Shown here: piece after piece, positions 17,815 through 26,366 of the stretch
How positions within the stretch are numbered: the stretch's first letter is position 1
Layout: every line of letters starts with the position of its first letter
NCBI GenBank assembly: GCA_963742955.1
Contig: CAVUOA010000008.1
Coordinates: 806,001-870,000 of the forward strand
Direction of reading: 5' to 3'
DNA from: CAVUOA01 sp963742955
Lineage (GTDB): Bacteria; Bacteroidota; Ignavibacteria; Tepidaquicellales; OLB5
DNA: 64,000 bases
Program-made: the position numbers and the translations under genes
Notes under the pieces: generated by a model
The model's database searches: none
What the model saw: the letters and a program-made list of their open reading frames with translations, nothing else
Told to the model about the DNA's origin: nothing

Positions 17815-18735
17815 ATGATTGGAATAATAATTTTTTTAGTAATCGTTATTATTGTTGTCACATCATTAAAAAGAACAGCAGGAGCTAACGAAAAGCTTTC
17901 GAAGATGTTCGGAATAATAAGGACTATCGCATATGTTTGCATCGGGCTGGCGGTAATATTTTCTTCGGTAGTGGAAATAGGCCCCGGGCAGGTGGGGGTA
18001 CAGACATTATTCGGAAGCGTGCAGAATAGAGTCCTCTACAGCGGATTAAGCATCGTTAATCCATTTGTTCAGGTCGAGAAAATGGATGTAAAAACTCAGG
18101 CGTACACAATGAGCACTGCTCAGGATGAAGGCAACATTAAAGGCGATGACGCAATCTGGGCGCTTTCTATGGACGGGCTTACAATTAAACTGGATGTAAC
18201 TGTATGGTACCGCCTGAATGACGGTGACGCACCGCAGGTTTACAGAACTATCGGCGTTGATTATGTTGATAAAATTGTAAGACCTGCAATTAGAACTGCA
18301 TTAAGAGACGTTTCGGTGCTTTACTCTGCAACGGATATTTATTCCGGCAAGCGGGGTGATTTTGTAACCGGTGTTACAAAGAACGTTGAAGAAGCTTTCA
18401 ACAACAGAGGGATAATTCTCGAAAGAGTGCTGCTGAGAAATGTTGAACTTCCGGATAAAATAAAATCCGCGATTGATGATAAAATTGCTGCAGAGCAGAA
18501 AGCTCAGCAGATGGTTTATGTTCTCCAGAAAGAAAAACAGGAAGCCGAAAGAAAAGCAATCGAGGCGCAGGGAATTTCAAATTACAATAAGATTGTTTCA
18601 CAGAGTATAACAGACCAGGTGCTCCAGTTAAAAGGCATAGAAGCAACTCTTGAGCTGGCAAAGAGCACAAACTCGAAAATGGTTGTGATGAACGGAAAGA
18701 ATATGCCTCTTATATTCGGCGCGCCGAATTTTTAA
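17815..18735 (+). CDS. SPFH/prohibitin-family membrane protein
   Basis: A 306-residue protein with an N-terminal membrane segment (MIGIIIFLVIVIIVV), a second at residues 36-55, an SPFH domain (EIGPGQVGVQTLFGSV to about residue 205) and a coiled coil rich in A, E, K and Q (AEQKAQQMVYVLQKEKQEAERKA, written here in part only). This is the stomatin/prohibitin layout and forms large membrane-associated rings that organise membrane domains or proteases such as FtsH. No partner protease is adjacent. The strong Shine-Dalgarno fixes the start. Confidence 0.9.
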   Translation: MIGIIIFLVIVIIVVTSLKRTAGANEKLSKMFGIIRTIAYVCIGLAVIFSSVVEIGPGQVGVQTLFGSVQNRVLYSGLSIVNPFVQVEKMDVKTQAYTMSTAQDEGNIKGDDAIWALSMDGLTIKLDVTVWYRLNDGDAPQVYRTIGVDYVDKIVRPAIRTALRDVSVLYSATDIYSGKRGDFVTGVTKNVEEAFNNRGIILERVLLRNVELPDKIKSAIDDKIAAEQKAQQMVYVLQKEKQEAERKAIEAQGISNYNKIVSQSITDQVLQLKGIEATLELAKSTNSKMVVMNGKNMPLIFGAPNF

Positions 18736-18750
18736 AATAAATTATAAAAA

Positions 18751-18781
18751 TTCGTGCCCCGACTTAAAGTCGTGGCACGAA
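18751..18781. repeat. GACTT-core hairpin repeat
   Basis: TTCGTGCC (18751-18758) pairs with GGCACGAA (18774-18781), with an inner CGACTT/AAGTCG stem. It is nearly identical to the hairpin at 14081. A GTG at 18754 inside the hairpin is open in the frame of the next gene but is not its start. Confidence 0.75.
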
Positions 18782-18819
18782 TAAAAACAAATGAAAACGG
18801 CGGGAATGAAAGCAGAATC

Positions 18820-19464
18820 ATGAAAGGTGTTCCTTTAAACGAAGAGCTTTATGAGTATATCGTAAGCACGTTTGCTGAAGAAGACGATATTTTAAAATCC
18901 GTCATTGCCTCAACGGGCAAAAACGATATGCCGCAAATACAGGTATCGCCGGAGAACGGGAAATTCCTTCAGCTTCTTATTAAAATTATCGGCGCAAAGC
19001 GCGTGCTTGAAATCGGTACGCTGGCAGGTTACAGCTCAATCTGGATGGCAAGGGGTTTACCTGCTGACGGTAAGCTCGTAACACTTGAGTTTGAAAAGAA
19101 ACACGCAGAGGTTGCGGCAGATAATTTTAAAAAAGCAGGGCTCGAAAATAAAATTGAAATTATTATGGGTCCTGCTCTTGATTCACTTGATAAACTCAAA
19201 GGACAGAAGTTTGATTTTGCATTTATTGATGCCGATAAAGTTAACTACCCCGCATACTTTGAAAAAGTTATCGGGCTGATGAATAAAGGCGGAATAATCA
19301 CCGCCGACAACACTCTACGTCACGGCGAAGTTATTGATGTAAATCCCGCAGATGAAGGCACACGGGCAGTCCAGGTTTACAACCGTAAAGTTGCGCATGA
19401 CCCGAGAGTGGAATCAGTTCTCGTTCCAATCTCTGACGGTGTAACTGTTTGTCTGGTAAAATAA
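18820..19464 (+). CDS. O-methyltransferase family 3
   Basis: A SAM-dependent O-methyltransferase of about 214 residues. Motif I is VLEIGTLAGYSSIWMA, followed by the acidic LVTLEFEKK, FIDADKVNYPAYFE (metal-binding Asp) and ADNTLRHG (Asp-Asn pair), as in COMT-like, Mg2+-dependent enzymes. I chose ATG at 18820 (MKGVPLNEELYEYI). The open frame extends upstream to a GTG at 18754, but that part is encoded by the hairpin repeat and does not resemble the family. The substrate is unknown. Confidence 0.88.
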   Translation: MKGVPLNEELYEYIVSTFAEEDDILKSVIASTGKNDMPQIQVSPENGKFLQLLIKIIGAKRVLEIGTLAGYSSIWMARGLPADGKLVTLEFEKKHAEVAADNFKKAGLENKIEIIMGPALDSLDKLKGQKFDFAFIDADKVNYPAYFEKVIGLMNKGGIITADNTLRHGEVIDVNPADEGTRAVQVYNRKVAHDPRVESVLVPISDGVTVCLVK

Positions 19465-19480
19465 ATTTAAAATATATTTG
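19448..19480 (+). promoter_or_regulatory. Bacteroidota-type promoter for the NUDIX gene
   Basis: TTTG at 19448-19451 and TATATTTG at 19473-19480 are separated by 21 bases. This fits the TTTG-N19..21-TAnnTTTG consensus known for Bacteroidota sigma factor; its use here is inferred. Confidence 0.5.
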
Positions 19481-19481
19481 T

Positions 19482-19502
19482 CCTACGACTTGGAGTCGTA
19501 GG
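19482..19502. repeat. GACT-core hairpin in the 5' leader
   Basis: CCTACGACT (19482-19490) pairs perfectly with AGTCGTAGG (19494-19502) around TGG. It sits between the promoter at 19448-19480 and the NUDIX start, so it should be in the mRNA leader. Confidence 0.7.
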
Positions 19503-19518
19503 GCGAATCAAATTCCAA

Positions 19519-19977
19519 ATGACAAAGAACCATCAAACCCCTCAATTTATTCGTCCTATCGTAATTTGCGTATTCCGTCATAACGGAAAAATTCTTGTAT
19601 GCGAAGGAGAGGACACAGTAAAGAATGAGACGTTCTACCGTCCAGCCGGAGGAGGAATTGAATTTCAGGAAAAAGCGGAAGATGCACTGAGACGCGAAAT
19701 CAAGGAAGAAACCGGTGAGGATATTGCTAATATAAAATTACTCGGTACGGTTGAAAACATTTTTACTTATGAAGGCAAGGCAGGGCATGAAATTGTTTTT
19801 ATTTATGATGCCGAGTTTGTGAATAAAAATGTTTATAATAAAGAATATCTTGAGATAACAGAATCAAATGACGGTTGGTGCAAGGCTTACTGGAAAAGTC
19901 CTGAGGAATTGAGTGATGGAAAGTCAAAACTCTACCCTAATGAATTATTCGAAATACTTCAAAAATTCTTCAAGTAG
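19519..19977 (+). CDS. NUDIX hydrolase
   Basis: A 152-residue pyrophosphohydrolase. The NUDIX box GGGIEFQEKAEDALRREIKE followed by ETGE is complete (G-x5-E-x7-REUxEExGU). It cleaves a nucleoside diphosphate linked to some other group; the exact substrate is unknown. It has its own likely promoter and is a single gene. A second, unrelated NUDIX gene is at 42654-43157. Confidence 0.9.
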   Translation: MTKNHQTPQFIRPIVICVFRHNGKILVCEGEDTVKNETFYRPAGGGIEFQEKAEDALRREIKEETGEDIANIKLLGTVENIFTYEGKAGHEIVFIYDAEFVNKNVYNKEYLEITESNDGWCKAYWKSPEELSDGKSKLYPNELFEILQKFFK

Positions 19978-20070
19978 CTGATTTACTTAAAATTACAATT
20001 TTATCCCTAAATTTCTGAATTGTTTTCAGGACGATTTGATATTATATTAAAGTTTTGATTTTTATTACAA

Positions 20071-21357
20071 ATGCCTAAAATAACACAAGTTAAAGCCAGA
20101 GAAATCCTCGATTCCAGAGGTAACCCCACAGTAGAAGTTGATATTATCCTCGAAGACGGCTCATTCGGAAGGGCTGCTGTCCCCTCGGGTGCTTCTACCG
20201 GTCAAAAAGAAGCCGTTGAATTAAGAGACGGCGATAAGAAAAGATACAACGGAAAAGGCGTGGAAAAGGCCGTTTCGAACGTTAATGACGTTATTGCGAA
20301 TGCTTTGATTGATGCCGAAAGCACAGACCAGATTAAAATAGATTCCATATTGATTGAACTTGACGGAACAAAGAATAAATCAAATCTCGGTGCCAATGCA
20401 ATACTCGGCGCCTCACTTGCGGCAGCCAAGGCAAGCGCTGACCATTTAAAATTACCGTTATACCGGTACATCGGCGGAACAAATGCAAAAGTTCTTCCTG
20501 TTCCGATGATGAACATTCTCAACGGAGGCAAGCATGCCGATAACAATCTTGATTTTCAGGAGTTCATGATAGTTCCTGCAGGAGCTAAAAGTTTCAAGGA
20601 AGCACTGCGTATGGGTGCGGAAGTATTCCATACACTTAAAGGTGTTCTGCACAAAAAGAATTACAACACCGCAGTAGGTGATGAAGGCGGCTTTGCTCCA
20701 AGCTTAAAATCGAACGAAGAAGCTTTTGATGTAATCCTCACAGCCATAGAACACGCCGGTTACAAAGCAGGCAAGGATGTTTTCCTTGCGCTTGATTCGG
20801 CATCGAGTGAAATGTATAACAAAGGCAAATACGAATTTTTCAAATCGCACCAGAAATCAAAATCATCCGAAGAAATGATTGAGCTGTATAAACAGATGAT
20901 AAACGATTTCCCCATAATCTCGCTTGAAGATGCAATGGGTGAAGAAGACTGGGAAGGCTGGAAGCTGCTTACCAAAGAAGCCGGCGCAAAAATCCAGCTG
21001 GTCGGCGATGATATTTTTGTAACAAACAAAGAAATAATAAGAAAAGGAATAGAGCAGGGTGTATGCAACTCGGTTTTAATTAAGCTGAACCAGATAGGTA
21101 CGCTTACCGAAACACTGGATGCAATCGAACTTGCTAAATCTTACGGCTACACAAATGTAATAAGCCACCGCAGCGGAGAAACTGAAGATGTTACTCTTGC
21201 GGATGTTGCCGTTGCAGCTAATGCAGGACAGATAAAAACAGGCTCGCTATCCAGAACAGACAGAACTTCAAAATATAACCAGCTTTTGAGAATTGAAGAA
21301 GAATTGGGTGAATCCGCAGTTTTTGCGGGCAGGCACGCATTCAAGAGTTTAATATAA
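20071..21357 (+). CDS. eno: Enolase
   Basis: A 428-residue phosphopyruvate hydratase that converts 2-phosphoglycerate to phosphoenolpyruvate in glycolysis. The N-terminal EILDSRGNPTVEVD, the loop PSGASTG, the metal ligands in LALDSASSEMY, SLEDAMGEEDW and QLVGDDIFVTN, and the catalytic region SHRSGETEDVTLADVAV are all present. The length is normal. It is followed 25 bases later by queA. Confidence 0.97.
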   Translation: MPKITQVKAREILDSRGNPTVEVDIILEDGSFGRAAVPSGASTGQKEAVELRDGDKKRYNGKGVEKAVSNVNDVIANALIDAESTDQIKIDSILIELDGTKNKSNLGANAILGASLAAAKASADHLKLPLYRYIGGTNAKVLPVPMMNILNGGKHADNNLDFQEFMIVPAGAKSFKEALRMGAEVFHTLKGVLHKKNYNTAVGDEGGFAPSLKSNEEAFDVILTAIEHAGYKAGKDVFLALDSASSEMYNKGKYEFFKSHQKSKSSEEMIELYKQMINDFPIISLEDAMGEEDWEGWKLLTKEAGAKIQLVGDDIFVTNKEIIRKGIEQGVCNSVLIKLNQIGTLTETLDAIELAKSYGYTNVISHRSGETEDVTLADVAVAANAGQIKTGSLSRTDRTSKYNQLLRIEEELGESAVFAGRHAFKSLI

Positions 21358-21382
21358 TATTTTTAATAACATAACAATTTAA

Positions 21383-22417
21383 ATGAAATCAACCGACTTT
21401 AAATTCCCTCTTCCCAAAAACCTGATTGCGCAGCATCCGAAAACTCCGCGTGATGAATGTAAATTGATGGTCATCGACAGGAAACAAAAAACTATTGAGA
21501 CCAAGAAATTCAAAGACATTATAAATTACATGGATGAAGGCGACTGCATGGTTGTGAACGATTCAAAAGTATTTGCAGCGCGGCTTTTCGGGTTGAAGGA
21601 AAAAACTAATGCTAAGATTGAGGTTTTCCTTCTCAGGCAGCTCAGCCAGGAAGAAAACATCTGGGACGTTCTTGTTGACCCCGCCAGAAAAGTGAGAATC
21701 GGAAACAGAATATTTCTGACCAAAAATCTTTACTGTGAAGTAATAGACAATACTACCTCAAGAGGCAGGATTGTAAGATTTAATTACAGAGGCGATTTCC
21801 AGAAATACATTGAAAAACTCGGCAAAACTCCTCTGCCTCCTTACATTAAAAGAGAATCAACCGAACATGACAGGGAATTTTACCAGACCGTTTACGCGCA
21901 GAATGTAGGCTCCGTTGCCGCACCGACAGCGGGACTCCATTTTACCAAAGAGCTCCTTAGAAAAATCGAGAAGAAGGGCATAAAGATTGTTCCAATCACT
22001 CTTCACATCGGGCTTGGCACATTCCGGGCAGTTGAGGTTGAAGACCTTACAAAGCACCGCATGGACTCAGAATTTTTCTATATATCCGATTCTACAGCAT
22101 CTATTGTTAACCAGACAAATGAGAACAGGAAAAAAGTTGTAGCCATAGGAACTTCTGTAGCAAGAGTACTGGAAGCAAATACAACAGCGGGAAGATACAT
22201 CCGCTCAGGTCAGGGCTGGACTGATAAATTCATATATCCTCCCCAGACATTGAAAGTTGTTGATAAGCTGGTAACTAACTTCCATCTGCCGCAATCAACG
22301 CTTATAATGCTGGTTTGTGCATTTGCAGATAAGGACCTTGTAATGAAAGCCTACAAAAAGGCAATTAAAGAAAAATACAGGTTCTACAGCTACGGCGATT
22401 CAATGCTGATTGTTTAA
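21383..22417 (+). CDS. queA: S-adenosylmethionine:tRNA ribosyltransferase-isomerase
   Basis: A 344-residue QueA enzyme that makes epoxyqueuosine in tRNA during queuosine synthesis. Typical stretches are FPLPKNLIAQHP near the start, TPLPPYIKR, GSVAAPTAGLHFT, LHIGLGTFRAVE and NFHLPQSTLIMLVCAF. The ending FYSYGDSMLI is characteristic. No other queuosine genes are nearby. A hairpin terminator follows. Confidence 0.96.
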   Translation: MKSTDFKFPLPKNLIAQHPKTPRDECKLMVIDRKQKTIETKKFKDIINYMDEGDCMVVNDSKVFAARLFGLKEKTNAKIEVFLLRQLSQEENIWDVLVDPARKVRIGNRIFLTKNLYCEVIDNTTSRGRIVRFNYRGDFQKYIEKLGKTPLPPYIKRESTEHDREFYQTVYAQNVGSVAAPTAGLHFTKELLRKIEKKGIKIVPITLHIGLGTFRAVEVEDLTKHRMDSEFFYISDSTASIVNQTNENRKKVVAIGTSVARVLEANTTAGRYIRSGQGWTDKFIYPPQTLKVVDKLVTNFHLPQSTLIMLVCAFADKDLVMKAYKKAIKEKYRFYSYGDSMLIV

Positions 22418-22430
22418 TGGAACATTTTTT

Positions 22431-22460
22431 AAACAGGGAGCCATGCTCCCTGTTTGTTTT
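22431..22460 (+). terminator. Terminator after queA
   Basis: AAACAGGGAGC (22431-22441) and GCTCCCTGTTT (22445-22455) form an 11-bp stem followed by GTTTT. Confidence 0.75.
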
Positions 22461-22469
22461 AAATACTAT

Positions 22470-23160
22470 ATGAAAACTTTTGCAATTGTAACAGCCGCCG
22501 GTTCGGGTTCCAGGTTTTCATCCGGTAAGGAAAACCTGCCAAAACAATTCTTAAATCTCAAAGGTTTACCTGTCATATTATATTCACTTTTGGTTTTCCA
22601 GAAAAACAAACATATCGATGAATTATTCATAAGCGCAGCTCCTAAATATTTTGACCTTATCCACAAGATTGCAGTGAAGAATAAGATTACAAAACTGACT
22701 ACCCTTGTTGAAGGAGGGAAAACAAGATTCCAGTCCGTTAAAAATGCTTTTCTTCAAATCGAAGGGAAAAAGGGTGACCTTGTTTTAATACATGACGCAG
22801 CCAGACCAAATATAGATAAAAAGCTGACGGACAAACTGATATTTAGTGCGGAAAAATTTGACGCTGTAATACCCTGTATAAAAATAAGCGAAACCGTAAA
22901 AAGAGAGAAGAACGGAATTGTGCGCGAAACTGTTGACAGAAAAAATTTATGGCTTGTACAAACACCGCAGATGTTCAAATATGAAGTTCTGATGAACTCA
23001 TACAATAAAGCCGGGCGGAGAAATGATTTTACCGATGAGGCTGCTCTTGCTGAAAATGCAGGATTTAAAGTGAAGATTGTTGAAGGTGATAAGAATAACA
23101 TTAAAGATTACTACTCCGGACGAAATAAAATTATTGAAGAAACTTATGATTCAAGTATGA
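22470..23160 (+). pseudogene. ispD: MEP cytidylyltransferase IspD, one frameshift near the end
   Basis: 2-C-methyl-D-erythritol 4-phosphate cytidylyltransferase of the MEP pathway. The ATG at 22470 opens MKTFAIVTAAGSGSRFSSG, the family N-terminus; LVLIHDAARPNI and DEAALAE are also typical. After GDKNNIK one extra A near 23103 throws the frame. Removing it gives ITTPDEIKLLKKLMIQV and a stop at 23158-23160, for a 229-residue protein of normal size. That stop overlaps the start of the next gene (ATGA). Read without correction, the frame runs into the deaminase gene and mimics a fusion. Confidence 0.87.
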
Positions 23161-23554
23161 CAAATCAGGATTTAATAGAAAAAGCAAGTTCGGCGGTAAA
23201 TTCAAAGAAAATAGGCGAATATACAATCGGCAATGTGGGAGCTGCACTTATTACAGAAAGGGAAATGTTTATTGCGGAGTTTGTATTGATGTAGGCTCAA
23301 GCATGGGATTTTGCGCCGAGCATAATGCTATCGGCGCTATGGTAACAGCCGGAGAATATAAAATTAAAAAAATTGTTGCAGTCTGGAAAGATGATAAAAA
23401 CAATTGTTGTATTCTTTCACCCTGTGGCAGATGCAGAGAGTTCATGCGCCAGATTGATAATGATAATTTAGAAACTGAAGTAATTTTAGAAAAAGACAGA
23501 ACTGTGAAGCTTAAGGATTTACTGCCTGATTACGATTGGTGCCATAAAATTTGA
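23157..23554 (+). pseudogene. cdd: Cytidine deaminase, one frameshift
   Basis: A 132-residue zinc-dependent cytidine deaminase when one missing A near 23262 is restored (ALITEKGNVYCGVCIDVGSS). The zinc ligands and proton shuttle are in GFCAEHNAI and SPCGRC, the standard C/H-A-E and P-C-x-x-C motifs. It converts cytidine to uridine in pyrimidine salvage; similarity to blasticidin-S deaminases is also possible. The start ATG overlaps the ispD stop, so the two are coupled. A terminator follows. Confidence 0.85.
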
Positions 23555-23582
23555 ATTTAAACTTGCCCGTTTAAACGGGAAT

Positions 23583-23616
23583 AAAAAAAGGGCTGTTTTT
23601 AAGACAGCCCTTTTTG
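23583..23616. terminator. Bidirectional terminator
   Basis: GGGCTGT pairs with ACAGCCC with flanking A and T runs. It serves both cdd (plus) and the T9SS cargo gene (minus). Confidence 0.88.
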
Positions 23617-23630
23617 TTATAAGTAATTTC

Positions 23631-26158
23631 TTACTTCACCAGAACCATTTTCTTCACAGCGGTAAAATCGCCTGAAAGTATTCTATAGAAGTATACACCG
23701 CTGGCAAGATTAGAAGCGTTGAAATCAACAGTATATATTCCCGCCTGCTTTACTTCGTTGACAAGAGTAGCAACTTCTCTTCCGAGAATATCATAAACTT
23801 TCAACGTAACATTTCCGGTTTTCGGCAGCGCATATGAAATCTTTGTTGCCGGATTGAAAGGATTCGGGTAATTCTGCTGCAGTGCATAGAAGTTAGGAAT
23901 TCTTGCAGTCTGGATTCCGCCTACAAGTGTGTAATAAACTAAATCTATACACCAGGCTTTCAGTGTACCCGTGTCTCCCGCGGCATGGTCCGTAATTGAA
24001 AGAATCCACAGTCCGTTAACATTAAGTCCGTTCAACGCTGCTAATGGAGTCTCCGGAGTGAAATTCCCGGTAAATGGCGCTGTACCTGAAGCTATCGGCA
24101 TAGTTGCGGAATCATTCAGATAGGTCCCTATAAAGTTATCACCGGAACCGCCTCTGAAGCTGATTAATGAAACAGATGTATCATTGTGAATTATATCAAA
24201 TGTAAGGTCTGAATCCCATGTATGGGTAACAGTGTCAACTAAAACATTTACATCAAGAATAGTCAGCGCATTAGGAATATTGACTAAAATAGTATCCCTT
24301 GATGTTTGGTTATCAAGAATAGGAACATCCAGGGCATTCCTGCAGTAGCCTGATGATAGCCGGAACAGGTATGGATTCCAACACATTTACAATTGTTATG
24401 ACAGTATCATTTGTTCTGTTAGTATCATTTGCTAATGCCGATACGTACTTCAAAGTATATGTACCTGCAACTGTTGGCGTCCATGAATTGCTGACCGAAT
24501 CAACTGCTCCGGAATTGAGATTTATATTTGAAGTATTGGTAAGTGTATCGTTAATAAAAAACTTTACGGGTACACCCGTTTCATTAGCAGGACCAAGGTT
24601 CTGAACTTTGGCTTTTATACTGTATGCATTATTTATTGCAAACAGCGATGGCAGGCTCAGAAACGGGCCAGTTGCTATATCATGTCCGCTTGAAGTAACT
24701 GTGTCAATTGTCACCTGTACTGTCCAGCACTGGTAAATGCCTGAAGAATTATCAGCCCAGAACGGGTACAAAGTATTATTGCTTGCATAAGCTATGGTGA
24801 TATAATCACCCTGGTATCCGCCTGCAAGACCGGGAATCGGTGAAGGCGTAAAGCTATGGTCGCTCAGCTGAATATCTGTCCAGCTGTCTCCTCCGTCGGT
24901 TGAACGGGACAGGTATGTTTCTGTAAGAAATCCTGTAGTGTTTCTCTGGTCATAATACTCAACGTTTACTCCGCCGCCCGGGTCAACAACAACGCTTCCG
25001 AAATACTGATATCTTCCGTTTCCGGGTGTATCCTGATTAACTCTGAAGTGTGTCCATGTAACACCGCCGTCGGTTGAGCGTTCCATACATATGTCTGAAA
25101 CGTCCGTTGCAGGTGCAACGTTCTTTTCGCCCGTTACAACATAAATCCATCCGGCATATGGTCCGGTTGTTCTGTCAACATCCATTCTCGGGAATCCGGC
25201 AGCTCTGATTCCGTTAAACAAATTTTGATTCCTGATTCCGTTGATGTCAACAGCATGGTTTGTTGCAATTGCCCAAGTTATACCGCCGTCGGTCGATTTA
25301 GCAAAGCCTAAGCTATCTTCAGTTGAGTTCTGCCCGTTAGTTGTACAGTTAGCCCAGCATACATAAACAACACCGCCGGGACCAACTTCAATGTCACATC
25401 CCTGATGATGGTGTCCCGATGAAGGTGCAGGACTTACAGGCGCTGCGGTTGTCCATACTGAACCGCCGTCAGTAGTATATGATATAACAATCCTGTTTAC
25501 ATATGTTCCGCCGAAGTTTGTCCATACGGTATAAGCTCTTCCTAGATAAGGGCTTCCGGGAACATCGTCTACTGCAGAAAGGTTTTTGTCAAAACTGCTT
25601 GAGCCGGGGAAGTTCATTCCGAAAGTCCAGGATGTTCCGTTGTTTGTGGAATATCCTGCACCCTGAATTACAGAATGTCCGAATCTTCCGTCCCACGCTG
25701 AACCGCCTGACCATACCCAGCACCCGGGGTCACCGCTGTTTGGTGTAAAAGTTAATATTACTGCCTGTCCAGTTTGTACCGCCATTAGTTGTTGCAGCAT
25801 ATCCTGTGCCGTAAAATGAAGGACCGTAAGAGTTCCACGCGCACCACAAAATATTAGGATTGCTCCTCATAGTTGCGGCATCAATTTCGCTCTGTGTTGC
25901 AGTATGAGGAAAAGGCCTGAAGTTAGGAGGAAGTACGATAGTTTCGTTACCGTTCCTTAAAACCCTGGTCTGCGTGTTAGGATTTTTATAATTTACCTGG
26001 TCCTGAGCTGCCGGCAGATTATAATACTCACCTGCTACCGGAGTTACTCTTGACATTGGAGTTTTCCATGCCCAATTGGGTATATCCTGTGACATTATGC
26101 TGCTGCTATACAGTATAAGAATAATGAGCGCTGGAAGAATCATTAATTTTCTTTTCAT
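23631..26158 (-). pseudogene. T9SS cargo: BNR propeller, CARDB-like, P-domain, copy 1, two frameshifts
   Basis: A paralogue of the next gene, broken by two +1 changes: near 25760 (joins NITFTPNSGD) and near 24346 (joins PVPASSGYCRNALDV). Corrected, it is 841 residues. Order: signal peptide (ILPALIILILYSSSIMSQ), a sialidase-like propeller with several STDGG-T/I-W blades, a CARDB-like Ig domain (HDIATGPFLSLPSLF), a proprotein-convertase P-like domain (CRNALDVPILDNQ to CIDLVYY) and a T9SS type A sorting domain (NYPNPFNPATKISYALP to the end). It would be exported across the outer membrane. The substrate or ligand is unknown. Confidence 0.82.
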
Positions 26159-26170
26159 CTTTTTTTCTCC

Positions 26171-26185
26171 CCCGAGATAATATAT
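26171..26185 (-). promoter_or_regulatory. Hairpin next to the ribosome-binding site, copy 1
   Basis: In the mRNA, GAGATA-TAT-TATCTC lies directly before GGGGGAG, which is the Shine-Dalgarno of the 26158 start. The same arrangement is found before the paralogue. Confidence 0.55.
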
Positions 26186-26314
26186 CTCTGGAATTACCTC
26201 GATTTTGGTTATTAAAATTAGCTTTTACTATTCAAGATTATTAATTCATAATATAGTAAAAAAACAAGAATTATTTTCAGACAAAAACTAACGTGAAAAA
26301 GGGAAAGTAGATAC

Positions 26315-26351
26315 AAAAAAAGGCAGTTATTTATCAATAACTGCCTTTTTA
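26315..26351 (-). terminator. Terminator after T9SS cargo copy 2
   Basis: AGGCAGTTATT (26321-26331) and AATAACTGCCT (26336-26346) form an 11-bp stem with a T run on the minus strand. Confidence 0.88.
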
Positions 26352-26366
26352 TTAATTTCGGAAAGA

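Noticed and set aside
18754..18819. GTG start for the O-methyltransferase
   Set aside because: The extra residues are encoded by a dispersed hairpin repeat and do not match the family; ATG at 18820 is preferred.
22410..23294. A fused IspD-deaminase protein
   Set aside because: It arises from one extra A; the corrected reading gives a normal IspD end and an overlapping deaminase start.
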